A stretch of 23,739 nt of DNA, from assembly GCA_002352635.1 (NCBI GenBank), contig DEIT01000072.1, forward strand, positions 2,187 through 25,925, in the 5' to 3' direction. Every line of letters begins with the position of its first letter. Position 1 is the first letter of the stretch. The notes under the pieces were generated by a model that had not been told where the DNA came from, did not search any database, and saw only the letters and a program-made list of their open reading frames with translations. Shown here one piece after another: positions 1 to 8,289 of the stretch. The position numbers were made by a program, and so were the translations under genes. The stretch comes from Hyphomicrobiaceae bacterium UBA2767 (GTDB lineage Bacteria; Pseudomonadota; Alphaproteobacteria; Rhizobiales; Methyloligellaceae).

Positions 1-768
1 GAGGAATTAGACGAAATTCCGGATACCGAGGCGCCTGTCGTGTTTTCCGCACATGGCGTACCGAAATCCGTCCCCGCGAATGCTGAAAAGCGCAACATGT
101 TTTTCCTGGACGCCACCTGTCCGCTTGTGTCGAAGGTTCATATGGAGGCTGAGCGACACCACAAGAGCGGATTGGAGATTATCCTGATCGGTCATGCCGG
201 GCATCCTGAAGTCGTCGGAACCATGGGCCAACTGCCCGATGGTGTGGTCAAGCTCGTTGAATCAGCTGGGCAGGCAAAGACTTTTCAACCACAAGACCCG
301 GCCAAACTTGCCTACATCACGCAAACGACGCTCTCAGTCGATGACACGCAGGAAATCGTCGACCTGCTGCGGGAGCGCTTCCCGCAGATCCTGGGTCCGC
401 ACAAGGAAGATATCTGCTACGCGACGACCAATCGCCAGGCATCGGTAAAGAATATTGCACCTCATTGCGACAGGCTAATCGTGGTCGGCGCACCCAACAG
501 TTCCAACTCAAAGCGTCTTGTTGAGGTCGCGGTCAGAGCTGGATGTCCCAATGCAGCATTGTTGCAGTCTGCTGACGAGATTGACTGGAGCGCCTATCAG
601 GATATCCAGACTCTTGGAATTACCGCCGGGGCATCCGCGCCTGAAATCCTCGTTGATGAAATGATTGCTGCTTTTTCTGAACGCTTTGAAACAAATGTCG
701 AAAGCGTTTCAACCGCTGACGAAAACGTCGCCTTCAAACTTCCGCGCGAGCTGCGCGGGGCGCGATAG
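1..768 (+). CDS. ispH: 4-hydroxy-3-methylbut-2-enyl diphosphate reductase (IspH), 5'-partial
   Basis: Last enzyme of the MEP isoprenoid pathway: a cytosolic 4Fe-4S reductase that converts HMBPP to IPP and DMAPP. The reading frame is open from base 1, so about the first 70-80 residues, including the first cluster cysteine, lie outside the window. Visible family signatures are FSAHGV at the left edge, DATCPLVSKVH (second cluster cysteine), GHAGHPEVVGTMGQ (substrate-binding His and catalytic Glu region), TQTTLSVDD, DICYATTNRQ (third cluster cysteine), APNSSNSKRL and ITAGASAP. The C-terminus PRELRGAR is close to the usual family end. An internal ATG at 40 is not the start, because conserved sequence precedes it. 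The stop is 5 bases before thrB, which suggests one transcript. Identification is secure. Confidence 0.97.
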   Translation, partial: EELDEIPDTEAPVVFSAHGVPKSVPANAEKRNMFFLDATCPLVSKVHMEAERHHKSGLEIILIGHAGHPEVVGTMGQLPDGVVKLVESAGQAKTFQPQDPAKLAYITQTTLSVDDTQEIVDLLRERFPQILGPHKEDICYATTNRQASVKNIAPHCDRLIVVGAPNSSNSKRLVEVAVRAGCPNAALLQSADEIDWSAYQDIQTLGITAGASAPEILVDEMIAAFSERFETNVESVSTADENVAFKLPRELRGAR

Positions 769-773
769 CAGGC

Positions 774-1739
774 ATGGCAGTCTATACGGAAGTTGCCGAT
801 GACGAACTGCATGCGTTCATGGCGGGGTATGATCTTGGAAATGTTCTTTCTTTCAAAGGCATCGCCGAGGGTGTGGAGAATACCAACTACCTCATTCACA
901 CCGACGCTGGCCCTCAAATTCTGACTCTCTATGAAAAACGGGTCAGCACAAAAGACCTGCCGTTCTTTCTCGGACTGATGGAACATCTCGCCTCTTCGGG
1001 TCTTGCCTGCCCGGTACCGGTTCGCGACCGCGAGGGGCAGATGCTTCGCGAGCTTGCCGGGCGACCGGCAGCGGTTATTTCCTTTCTTGAAGGTTTGTGG
1101 GTAAGGCGTCCGACAACCGATCACTGCGCCGCACTTGGCCAGACGCTCGCCAAGTTGCACATAGCCGGTAAGAATTTCGCGATGAACCGCGCCAATGCGT
1201 TGTCGGTTACAGGTTGGCGGCCGCTTTATGAAGCCAGCGGAAATGGCGCTGACACAATCGCAGGCGCCTTGCACCACGAACTCGGTGAAGAATTAGACGC
1301 GTTGGAAAAGGGATGGCCGCGCGATCTGCCCCAGGGCGTCATTCACGCTGATCTTTTTCCCGACAATGTCTTTTTCCTTGGCAAGGAAATATCCGGGGTT
1401 ATCGATTTCTATTTCGCCTGCAACGACGCACTTGCCTACGATATCGCCATCTGCCTGAATGCCTGGTGCTTTGAGCCTGATGCGGCGTTCAACATCACTA
1501 AGGCGCGTGCATTGTTGCGCGCCTACACGGCCCTGCGTCCCTTCACAGAAGAGGAACTCGAGGCGTTGCCGATACTGGCTCGCGGTGCGGCAATGCGGTT
1601 TCTGCTGACACGGATTTACGATTGGTTGAATACGCCTGCGGAAGCGCTGGTTAGGCCTAAGGACCCAATGGAATATGTCCGCAAGCTGCGCTTTCATCGA
1701 GGCGTCGGTTCCGCGCGCGACTATGGACTCGGAGAATAA
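774..1739 (+). CDS. thrB: Homoserine kinase (ThrB, aminoglycoside-phosphotransferase-like fold)
   Basis: Phosphorylates L-homoserine to O-phosphohomoserine, the substrate of threonine synthase; cytosolic. The 321-residue length fits the proteobacterial homoserine kinase of the choline/aminoglycoside kinase fold rather than the GHMP-type ThrB of E. coli. Visible are the N-terminal lobe (about 1-105, with the motif GVENTNYL), the catalytic loop HADLFPDNVFF at 191-201 (D193 and N198 are the expected catalytic and metal-binding residues), and GVIDFYFA at 208-215 with metal-binding D211. The ATG lies 5 bases after the ispH stop, without a strong Shine-Dalgarno sequence, so translation may be coupled. 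The next gene, rnhA, begins 2 bases after its stop. The partner thrC is in this window at 9573-11021, on the opposite strand. Confidence 0.95.
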   Translation: MAVYTEVADDELHAFMAGYDLGNVLSFKGIAEGVENTNYLIHTDAGPQILTLYEKRVSTKDLPFFLGLMEHLASSGLACPVPVRDREGQMLRELAGRPAAVISFLEGLWVRRPTTDHCAALGQTLAKLHIAGKNFAMNRANALSVTGWRPLYEASGNGADTIAGALHHELGEELDALEKGWPRDLPQGVIHADLFPDNVFFLGKEISGVIDFYFACNDALAYDIAICLNAWCFEPDAAFNITKARALLRAYTALRPFTEEELEALPILARGAAMRFLLTRIYDWLNTPAEALVRPKDPMEYVRKLRFHRGVGSARDYGLGE

Positions 1740-1741
1740 CG

Positions 1742-2185
1742 GTGCCAGATACAAAAAAAGTTGAGATCTATACGGACGGGGCCTGTTCGGGAAATCCAGG
1801 CCCGGGCGGATGGGGGGCCATTCTGCGTTACGGCGCCCACGAAAAGGAACTCAAGGGCGGTGCGTCCGATACCACGAACAATCGCATGGAACTGACTGCG
1901 GCCATCGAGGCACTGAGTGCATTGGAGAATGGCTGCTCCGTAGACCTTCACACCGATTCCAACTATGTGCGGGACGGCATAACGAGTTGGATTGAAAAGT
2001 GGAAACGCAACGGATGGCGCACGGCCAACCGCAAGCCTGTCAAAAATTCAGATTTATGGGAACAGCTTGAAGCTGCACGCGCGCAGCACAATGTGCGCTG
2101 GCACTGGGTGAAGGGCCATGCCGGACATCCCGAAAACGAGCGCGCCGATGAGCTCGCCCGTGAAGGCATGGCCCCATATCAATAG
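1742..2185 (+). CDS. rnhA: Ribonuclease HI
   Basis: Cleaves the RNA strand of RNA-DNA hybrids (R-loops, primers); cytosolic. The protein has 147 residues, a normal length. The catalytic carboxylates are all in place: D12 in YTDGACSGNPGPGG, E50 in NNRMELTAA, D72 in HTDSNYV and D136 in ENERADELA, plus the mobile H126 in VKGHAGHP. The start is GTG, supported by GGAG seven bases upstream inside the thrB tail; family proteins begin just before this K-x-V-x-I-Y-T-D-G segment. It is the third gene of the ispH-thrB-rnhA run. Its stop lies 3 bases from the stop of the convergent peroxiredoxin gene. Confidence 0.97.
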   Translation: MPDTKKVEIYTDGACSGNPGPGGWGAILRYGAHEKELKGGASDTTNNRMELTAAIEALSALENGCSVDLHTDSNYVRDGITSWIEKWKRNGWRTANRKPVKNSDLWEQLEAARAQHNVRWHWVKGHAGHPENERADELAREGMAPYQ

Positions 2186-2188
2186 ATC

Positions 2189-2674
2189 CTAGAGTTCCGC
2201 GAGAATATTTTCCGCGGAGCTCACATCGACCGTCTTTGGCACGTCTTCAACGTTGAGCGCCTGGACAACACCATCGTCCACGACCATCGAATAGCGTTTC
2301 GAACGCGTGCCCAGCCCATTGCCGGACGCGTCAAAATCAAGTCCGATTGCTTTTGTGAACTCCGCATTTCCGTCTGCGAGAAAAACAATCTTGCCAAGCG
2401 CAGCGGTGCCCTTGGCCCAGGCATTCATGACAAACATGTCATTCACGGAAATGCAGGCGACCGTATCCACGCCCTTGTCCTTGAGCGCGTCGAGGTGACC
2501 AAGGAAGTTTGGCACATGCAGCGCATCACATGTCGGCGTAAATGCGCCAGGCACCGCGAACACGACAACTTTCTTACCTGAAAACACGTCCGATACGGTC
2601 ATGTCTGCCGGACCGTCATCGGTCAACACTTTGAATGTGGCATCCGGCAACTTGTCGCCGACACTGATTGTCAT
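2189..2674 (-). CDS. Peroxiredoxin, Prx5 (AhpC/TSA, glutaredoxin/glutathione-dependent) type
   Basis: Thiol peroxidase that reduces H2O2 and organic hydroperoxides; cytosolic. The protein has 161 residues, typical of the Prx5 subfamily. The peroxidatic cysteine is C49 in PGAFTPTCDALHVP, with the supporting Thr (T46) in the same loop and the active-site Arg R124 in GTRSKRY. A second cysteine is C74 (VACISVND), as in many family members. The frame extends 33 codons upstream, but the ATG at 2674 is preceded by GGAGGG eight bases away, and MTISVGDKLPDATF is the standard family N-terminus, so that start is chosen. The reductant (glutathione/glutaredoxin) is inferred from the subfamily. gshA, for glutathione synthesis, is in the same window but far away. 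Confidence 0.95.
   Translation of the reverse strand: MTISVGDKLPDATFKVLTDDGPADMTVSDVFSGKKVVVFAVPGAFTPTCDALHVPNFLGHLDALKDKGVDTVACISVNDMFVMNAWAKGTAALGKIVFLADGNAEFTKAIGLDFDASGNGLGTRSKRYSMVVDDGVVQALNVEDVPKTVDVSSAENILAEL
2192..2222. other. Hairpin at the rnhA/peroxiredoxin convergence
   Basis: GAGTTCCGCG (2192-2201) and CGCGGAGCTC (2213-2222) form a 10-bp stem with one T-G pair around an 11-base AT-rich loop. It sits just past the rnhA stop and inside the last codons of the convergent peroxiredoxin gene. No run of T follows on either strand, so it is at best a weak or factor-assisted bidirectional terminator, and the match may partly reflect coding constraint. Confidence 0.35.
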
Positions 2675-2809
2675 GACTTCAACCCTCCAAGTTTGTATGG
2701 AATTTTGCCGGTAACATATCCATCCCGCCGCACAAGGCCAAGCAGCTTGTTGGAAACAAACCCGTTGCGACAACGATGGTGGAGGGTTCAGCAGCCCAAA
2801 CCGGGAAGG

Positions 2810-3697
2810 CTATTCAATCCGCCAGGATGTCTCGGCCTGCCCTGCATCGGATACCAACGTCAGCGTCACTGTCTTGCCTTTTAGGTCTTTCGGGTCATCG
2901 CCTTTGGTCAGGTCAACCTTGAATCTGACCGTATCATCGCCCTGCTTGCTGACAGGCTCGGCTGGCGCGAGATAAAACCCTGCAGGCCCTTCAATGAACA
3001 GATCGGTTTTTTTCGCGCCTGCCGGGAATTTGGCATCAACTGTGAGGTGCGGTGTCTTGCCGGCGAGCTGTGCTTCAGTGCTGCTTACGCCAGGGGCTTT
3101 TGCACCAGCGGATGCCTCCCTCGTCGGCACACGTGAAAGATACTCGGTCAGCAATGGCGCTTGGCTGCGAGAAAAGAACCCGTCCTTACCTACGGTCAAT
3201 TTGAGATCTGCTTCTGCGGGAATGCAGATATCTGCACATACTGCGAATTCCATCTTCAAGTTCAAATCGACCGGCTCATCTGCTTTTTCCGGCTCAATCA
3301 GAACGGGAAATACGACTTCATTCTTGTAGCCGATAGACGTTCCTGCACTGTCGTGGAAACGCAATGGTGCCGGCCACAAGACTCGCGCCTCTTTCAGATT
3401 GCGAGACCCGGCCCAGTGAAAACTCGGTGGCAGCCCAGAATCTCCAGGATACCGCCAATAGGTCTTCCATCCATCATCGAGCTTGATGTGGATACCGGCA
3501 ACAAGTGCCTTTTTTTCCCCTTTCCAGGGAATCGTATCGGCTATGAGGCGTGTCGACGCGTGGTTCTGCGTAACCCAGGATGTCGAGGAGCCTGCGAGAA
3601 CGGGCGTTACGGATGCTAAAACCAAAAACGCGGAGGCAACACAGCAGGCCACCGTTGCGCCAGGGCGAACAGACTTGGACAAATCTTGCATCAACAT
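2810..3697 (-). CDS. Secreted protein with a DsbD N-terminal (DsbD-alpha-like) domain
   Basis: Probable periplasmic thiol-disulfide protein, function not established. The 295 residues begin with a signal peptide (about 1-35, hydrophobic core VACCVASAFLVLASV, likely cleavage after PVLA). The body carries signatures of the domain Pfam calls the disulphide bond corrector/DsbD N-terminus: DDGWKTYWRYPGDSGLPPSF, followed by FAVCADICIPAEADL with the cysteine pair C154 and C158. In E. coli DsbD this domain hands electrons to DsbC and related proteins. Here the transmembrane beta domain and the thioredoxin-like gamma domain are absent, so an electron donor must come from elsewhere. The start at 3697 is favoured by GGAAG four bases upstream; an ATG two codons further in is possible. 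It is divergent from yqgE, an arrangement I know from other rhizobia. Confidence 0.85.
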   Translation of the reverse strand: MLMQDLSKSVRPGATVACCVASAFLVLASVTPVLAGSSTSWVTQNHASTRLIADTIPWKGEKKALVAGIHIKLDDGWKTYWRYPGDSGLPPSFHWAGSRNLKEARVLWPAPLRFHDSAGTSIGYKNEVVFPVLIEPEKADEPVDLNLKMEFAVCADICIPAEADLKLTVGKDGFFSRSQAPLLTEYLSRVPTREASAGAKAPGVSSTEAQLAGKTPHLTVDAKFPAGAKKTDLFIEGPAGFYLAPAEPVSKQGDDTVRFKVDLTKGDDPKDLKGKTVTLTLVSDAGQAETSWRIE

Positions 3698-3739
3698 TGC
3701 ACTTCCGCTTCCTACTTGATCTGCCGAGCAGTCACCAAC

Positions 3740-3754
3740 AGATTGAACCAATCT
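3740..3754. promoter_or_regulatory. Small inverted repeat in the dsbD-like/yqgE divergent region
   Basis: AGATTG-AAC-CAATCT is a perfect 6-bp inverted repeat with a 3-base spacer, 43 bases upstream of the DsbD-domain gene. It overlaps a TATAGA that could be its -10 box on the minus strand (complement of 3752-3757). No good -35 box is seen. It is consistent with a small operator, but short enough to arise by chance. Confidence 0.25.
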
Positions 3755-3820
3755 ATACCAGAGGAGTTTAGATCGGGTGACCGGCAATTTCGAGCCCGCC
3801 GCAATGACAGTCCATCACTC

Positions 3821-3849
3821 TTGTGTGTATCGCCTTGGCAATTTTATCA
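3821..3849 (+). promoter_or_regulatory. Possible sigma-70-type promoter of yqgE
   Basis: TTGTGT (3821-3826) and TTATCA (3844-3849) are separated by 17 bases, about 46 bases upstream of the yqgE start. The -10 match is weak, so this is only a candidate within the 198-base divergent gap (3698-3895), which contains no credible gene. Confidence 0.25.
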
Positions 3850-3895
3850 GTAGGCGCTTCAGCCCTTCACAAGGCCCAAATCAACAGGTTAGTTT

Positions 3896-4519
3896 GTGCA
3901 TATGACACAAGGTCAGCCAAAGGGCGAAAACGAAACGGACGGCCACTTTCTGGACGGCCATATGTTGGTGGCGATGCCCGCCATGGAAGATCCGCGGTTT
4001 TCGCGCTCCGTGATCTACATTTGCGCGCATTCGACCGATGGCGCCATGGGAATAATCATCAATCAGCACGCCCCAAACATCAATTTCGCAGAGCTGATGC
4101 GGCAATTGAATATTTCTTCCGAGGAAGATGCGATCAAGATGCCGCCATCACTTGAATCCAAGGCGGTTCATGTAGGTGGTCCGGTTGAGCCTGGGCGCGG
4201 GTTCGTTTTGCATAGCTGCGATTACTATGTCGAAGACAGCACACTGGCTATCGATGAGGGGGTCAGCCTGACAGCGACTGTTGATATCCTGCGGGCCATT
4301 GCCGCTGGCGACGGCCCCGACGATGCACTCCTCGCACTCGGATATGCTGGTTGGGCGCCAGGACAACTGGAAAGCGAATTTCAGGCCAACGGGTGGCTTC
4401 ATTGCCCCGCGGATGCCGGCATGCTGTTCGACAGTGATATCGAATCCAAATACGAGCGAGCAATTCGAAGAATCGGCATCGACCCGGGACGTCTCGTTAA
4501 TGATTCAGGTCACGCCTGA
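3896..4519 (+). CDS. YqgE/AlgH family protein (UPF0301)
   Basis: Conserved small cytosolic protein of unknown biochemical function. The product has 207 residues. Family features are FLDGHMLVAMPAMEDPRFSRSVIYICAH near the N-terminus, GAMGIIINQ, the VHVGGPVEPGRGFVLH segment, VSLTATVDILRAIAAG, ALLALGYAGWAPGQLESEF and the end MLFDSDIESKYERAIRRIGID. GTG at 3896 is chosen because AGG lies seven bases upstream; the ATG at 3902, two codons on, is almost as likely. The stop overlaps by 10 bases with the stop region of the convergent EAL gene. The gene is divergent from the DsbD-domain gene, with both starts facing a 198-base gap. Confidence 0.93.
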   Translation: MHMTQGQPKGENETDGHFLDGHMLVAMPAMEDPRFSRSVIYICAHSTDGAMGIIINQHAPNINFAELMRQLNISSEEDAIKMPPSLESKAVHVGGPVEPGRGFVLHSCDYYVEDSTLAIDEGVSLTATVDILRAIAAGDGPDDALLALGYAGWAPGQLESEFQANGWLHCPADAGMLFDSDIESKYERAIRRIGIDPGRLVNDSGHA

Positions 4520-7500
4520 CGTGGGGTAACTCCGCCGGCGGGAACCGGCGTGCCAGGTGTCGCGGGTCTTGATCCTCTGCGAGCTGGTGCCGCTGAGGCA
4601 GGTGCCGGCGCTTTGGCCGCCGGCCGGGCCAGAGCCTTAACCGGGGCTTTCCGAGCGGCACGAGCCGCACTTGCATTTTGCTTCTTGAGCGCCTTGGAAA
4701 GCGCCGTCACCAGACTTGCCGCTGCTTTCTCGGTCATTGGTTCGCCGAAATAAAATCCTTGTGCGAATTCGCATCCGATCGTTCGCAAATAGTCCGCATC
4801 CCCCGACGTCTCAACACCCTCGGCAACCACTTTCTTGCCGAGCTCGTGGGACATGGCAACGATCGATCGGAGAATGACCGGGTTTTTACCATCATGCGTG
4901 GCATCGCGAACAAACGACTTATCCACCTTGATTGCATCGAACGGGAAGCGCTGCAGATAACTCAACGATGAAAAACCGGTTCCGAAGTCGTCGAGCGAAA
5001 GGCCCGCACCAAGCTCTTTCAGAACATTGAGGATTTCAACAGCCTGCTCCGGATTTTGCATAACCAGAGATTCTGTAACTTCGAGCCAGAGTGATTTCTT
5101 TGGAACTGCATCCCGCGACAGAACTGACCGTATTTGCTGGAGCAAATCCTGCCTGAAAAGCTGGCTGCTGGAAACGTTGACGGACACGAAAATCGGAGTC
5201 TCGGTACGCGGCATGGACTTTTGCCAACGGACGACCTGCTTGACTGCCTGCTCAAGCACGTAGTTGCCCAATTCGGAGATAAGGCCGGTCTCCTCCGCGA
5301 TGGGAACAAAATCATCCGGGTTCAGGCGGCCCTGTTTGGGGTGATCCCAGCGCATGAGCGCCTCGAACCCTGCAAGCGTATTTGCCTCAAGGTTCGTAAT
5401 CGGCTGATACATAACTTTGATCTGCTTACGTTCGATCGCGCGCCGCAGTTCACTTTCAAGTGGTAAACGCGCCTGTTCTGAACCGCGCATGCTCGCCTTG
5501 AATATATCAATCCTGTCCGCACCCGCCTGCTTGGCGCGGAACATGGCAATTTCGGCTTCTTTTAACAGATCAACTGAATTTTCCTGCTGACCGTCAAACA
5601 CCGCAATACCGATCGAGCCGGTCAGTATGATTTCCTTGCCTGATATCCGCATGGGACTGCGAAGCGAGCGCCGAATACGTTCTGAAAGGAGCGCTATATG
5701 CTGCGGGTCGGACTCCGAGACAACCAACACCGCAAACTGATCACCACCGATACGGGCAATCGTATCCTGGGGATTGAGGTGTCTCGAGAGACGCCGCGCT
5801 ACCGTCAGAAGCATGCTGTCGCCAACGACAAGTCCAAGGCTCTTATTCACATTCTTGAAGCGGTCGATATCGATGAACAAAACGGTCGGGCGTCTGCCAG
5901 AGCCTTCAACCGCGCGCATAACTGCCCCGCTCAGCCGATCGAGAAACAACTCCCGGTTCGGAAGCCCGGTCAGGCTGTCATGAACAGCATCATGCAGAAG
6001 CCGCTCATGGGTGCGTTTCGGGCCGGAAATGTCCCGCATGAGCCCAACACATCGTTGCGCGGCATTTGACATTGTGCCTTCCACCGAGTGCGCCCGTAGC
6101 TCAAACCAAAGATAGGATCCGTCTGACCGCTGCATACGGAATTCGGAGTTGAGTTCGCCACCACCCTTTTCCTGGAGCGAATAAAGCTGCATCCGAAAAC
6201 GGTCACGATCGGCGGGATGGAGATGACGCAGCCATTCATCGAGACTGCCCTCAAGCATACCTTCCGGCATGCCGAGCGCATCTTCCACATCAACACCGAC
6301 CGACAGGTCGCCACGATGAATATTCCATTGCCAGATGGCAGTGCCTGATCCATCGAGCGCAAGAGAACTGAGCTGTGGGTTTCCCGGCGCCCCCGCATAG
6401 AAGGGTGTCCCGCCCCGAAAGGCATACTGCGTTACCGTGAAACCAATCAGAACAATGAGAAGAACCAGACCCGCGAGCAGTCCGGAAACGATCACTTCTC
6501 CAGAGAGCTGGCCGAGCACAACCAGTCCGGCACCGAATATCCATACAAGGACCAGAAGCCATGTCGGCACCAGCGACAAGGCACGTTCCTGTCCTCGCAG
6601 CGCCAGATAGGTAATCAGCAGCGAACCGATAACGCCGATGCCGGCGAGCGACGCACGGGCAATGCCCGATGCGAGCCGGGGGTCAATCACAGTGAGGCCG
6701 ATCAGCGCAACCTGAGCCAGTATCCATGACGCAAAACCGAGCTTGATCCAGTTGTGCCACAACCTGACGCGTAGAAAGCTGTAAAGGAAAATAACCAGAC
6801 TTGCGGCGAATGCGGCTTCTGATGCCGCTCGATAGACGGCATTGTCCTCCGCGCTCAGCCTGAACAGCTTGTGCCAGAAACCGAAATCAACACAGAACAA
6901 GGCAAGAGCCGTCCAGGCGACAAGGGCAGCGGCCGGGAAGATTGACTTGTGATTTGCGGCGAATACGGCGGTAAGGAAAATGGCCGTCAGCCCGAGAATT
7001 CCGAGCAGAATGCCATTGAACAACATGCGGTCCTTCAACTGCCGCTCATAGGCTTCCGGTTTCCAAAGGCTCAACCTCGGCACCTGGAGGGAACTCATCT
7101 CGGCGATAAATGTGATAACGGCGCCTGGCTCGATGGTCAGAAGAAATATGTCGGCTCTGTCGTCTGAAATGCGTTCAGGGCGAAATCCGAGCGATGGAGT
7201 CACTGCAGCGACGCGGCCAGCGTCGAGATTGGGCCAGAAAACCCGCGACCCCACCAGCGTGTAACGTTGTGCCGTCAGCCAGCGCTGGATTGGCTTGTCG
7301 GTACCATTCTTGAGCGCAAACACGATCCAGTTCGGGTTGGTTCCCGTGGTCGTTGCTTCAACCGCCATGCGCCCGACGATGCCATCGGGCCCGGGAACGG
7401 TATCGATCTGCAGCTTGTCGCCCCTTCCTTCGTAAAGTTCACCGAGAGCGGTGATGTCGATTCGGTCCTTATTGGGATCAATCAGAATGGCATCGAGAGC

Positions 7501-7638
7501 GTAGGCGGACGTAATCCCTGCAAGCAAAAACAGCAAACCGAACGCAGCCGCGAAAACACCTGCACGCAGAGACGATGCGGAGCCTGAAGCCGGATCGCTC
7601 TCCGCTCGCTTCCAACTTATAAGGGTCTCAAGTCGCAC
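4510..7638 (-). CDS. Membrane-anchored PAS-GGDEF-EAL protein, probable c-di-GMP phosphodiesterase
   Basis: Protein of 1042 residues. In order: signal anchor (about 26-48), extracytoplasmic sensory domain (about 49-203), a block of roughly seven membrane segments (about 206-405, a 7TM-sensor-like layout), PAS domain (about 425-540), GGDEF domain (about 545-715), EAL domain (about 725-980) and a 60-residue Ala/Pro/basic tail. The GGDEF signature reads GGDQF (631-635) and no RxxD inhibitory site precedes it (622-625 is NPQD), so cyclase activity is doubtful. The EAL domain keeps the expected catalytic residues: E759 of EAL, N821, E853/E856, D883-D884 in DDFGTG, K904, E940 in AEGVE and Q960. Net c-di-GMP hydrolysis is the likely output, with GGDEF perhaps a GTP-binding regulator. 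The start is GTG without a clear ribosome site and is uncertain. It lies 46 bases after the acetyltransferase stop. Confidence 0.9.
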   Translation of the reverse strand: MRLETLISWKRAESDPASGSASSLRAGVFAAAFGLLFLLAGITSAYALDAILIDPNKDRIDITALGELYEGRGDKLQIDTVPGPDGIVGRMAVEATTTGTNPNWIVFALKNGTDKPIQRWLTAQRYTLVGSRVFWPNLDAGRVAAVTPSLGFRPERISDDRADIFLLTIEPGAVITFIAEMSSLQVPRLSLWKPEAYERQLKDRMLFNGILLGILGLTAIFLTAVFAANHKSIFPAAALVAWTALALFCVDFGFWHKLFRLSAEDNAVYRAASEAAFAASLVIFLYSFLRVRLWHNWIKLGFASWILAQVALIGLTVIDPRLASGIARASLAGIGVIGSLLITYLALRGQERALSLVPTWLLVLVWIFGAGLVVLGQLSGEVIVSGLLAGLVLLIVLIGFTVTQYAFRGGTPFYAGAPGNPQLSSLALDGSGTAIWQWNIHRGDLSVGVDVEDALGMPEGMLEGSLDEWLRHLHPADRDRFRMQLYSLQEKGGGELNSEFRMQRSDGSYLWFELRAHSVEGTMSNAAQRCVGLMRDISGPKRTHERLLHDAVHDSLTGLPNRELFLDRLSGAVMRAVEGSGRRPTVLFIDIDRFKNVNKSLGLVVGDSMLLTVARRLSRHLNPQDTIARIGGDQFAVLVVSESDPQHIALLSERIRRSLRSPMRISGKEIILTGSIGIAVFDGQQENSVDLLKEAEIAMFRAKQAGADRIDIFKASMRGSEQARLPLESELRRAIERKQIKVMYQPITNLEANTLAGFEALMRWDHPKQGRLNPDDFVPIAEETGLISELGNYVLEQAVKQVVRWQKSMPRTETPIFVSVNVSSSQLFRQDLLQQIRSVLSRDAVPKKSLWLEVTESLVMQNPEQAVEILNVLKELGAGLSLDDFGTGFSSLSYLQRFPFDAIKVDKSFVRDATHDGKNPVILRSIVAMSHELGKKVVAEGVETSGDADYLRTIGCEFAQGFYFGEPMTEKAAASLVTALSKALKKQNASAARAARKAPVKALARPAAKAPAPASAAPARRGSRPATPGTPVPAGGVTPRQA

Positions 7639-7684
7639 GTTTCGGGATCTTTCCGTTCACAACCGCCACGCCAGAACTATGGGC

Positions 7685-8272
7685 CTAACGGCGAATATCG
7701 TCTTCAAGCAGTGCAAATGTCACATGGTCCTGCCAGGAACCATTGATCTTCAGGTAGCGGCGCGCCTGCCCCTCCCGAATGAAACCGGTTCGTTCCAGCA
7801 GTCGGATTGAGGCTTCATTACTCGGCAGACAGGACGCCTCAAGCCGATGAAGACGCAGGGTATCAAACACGAAGGGTATCACTGCTCGCACTCCGGAAGT
7901 CATGTAGCCCTGTTTCGCATAGGGCGCACCGACCCAGTAACCAAGGGTGCAGGCTTGTGTAACTCCCCGACGCACATTCGATAACGTCAAACCGCCGAGA
8001 AGCAAATCGCTCTCGCCGTGAAATAGAAAAAAGGCATAGCCCATATCTTCTTTCAGGTCTCGAGCGTAGTATTTGAGCCTTCGCCTGAAGGAGGCCCGGG
8101 TCAGTTCGCTGCTGGTCCATGCAGGTTCCCAAGGGGTCAGGAATTCCCTGCTCTGCGCCCGCAATTCTGCCCACGAGGGATAGTCGCTTGCCTGTGGCAC
8201 GCGCAAATAGACCGTGTCACCGTTGACCAACGGGCCTGTTTCAGGCGGTGCAACTGATCGCAGGAATGCCAT
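7685..8272 (-). CDS. GNAT N-acetyltransferase, RimJ/RimL-like
   Basis: Acetyl-CoA-dependent N-acetyltransferase; the RimJ group acetylates N-termini of ribosomal proteins, but the substrate here is not proven. The protein has 195 residues. Family features are VYLRVPQASDYPSWAELRAQSREFLTPWEP at the N-terminus, the acetyl-CoA loop region GAPYAKQGYMTSGV (115-128), and NEASIRLLERTGF (152-164), the typical GNAT motif B. The ATG at 8272 has GAGGG about 12 bases upstream. It starts 17 bases after the M16 peptidase stop, so thrC, the peptidase and this gene are probably co-transcribed. Confidence 0.9.
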   Translation of the reverse strand: MAFLRSVAPPETGPLVNGDTVYLRVPQASDYPSWAELRAQSREFLTPWEPAWTSSELTRASFRRRLKYYARDLKEDMGYAFFLFHGESDLLLGGLTLSNVRRGVTQACTLGYWVGAPYAKQGYMTSGVRAVIPFVFDTLRLHRLEASCLPSNEASIRLLERTGFIREGQARRYLKINGSWQDHVTFALLEDDIRR

Positions 8273-8289
8273 CTGTAGTCACGTCCCTC

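Noticed and set aside
597..1277. 226-codon open frame on the minus strand
   Set aside because: It lies antisense to ispH and thrB, both secure, and its product has no recognisable motif; a shadow frame.
3161..3619. 152-codon open frame on the plus strand
   Set aside because: It is antisense to the DsbD-domain gene, with composition typical of a shadow; no ribosome site or motif.
4533..4550. CGCCGG/CCGGCG hairpin downstream of yqgE as a terminator
   Set aside because: Six base pairs with no T run on either strand, inside the GC-rich coding tail of the EAL gene.
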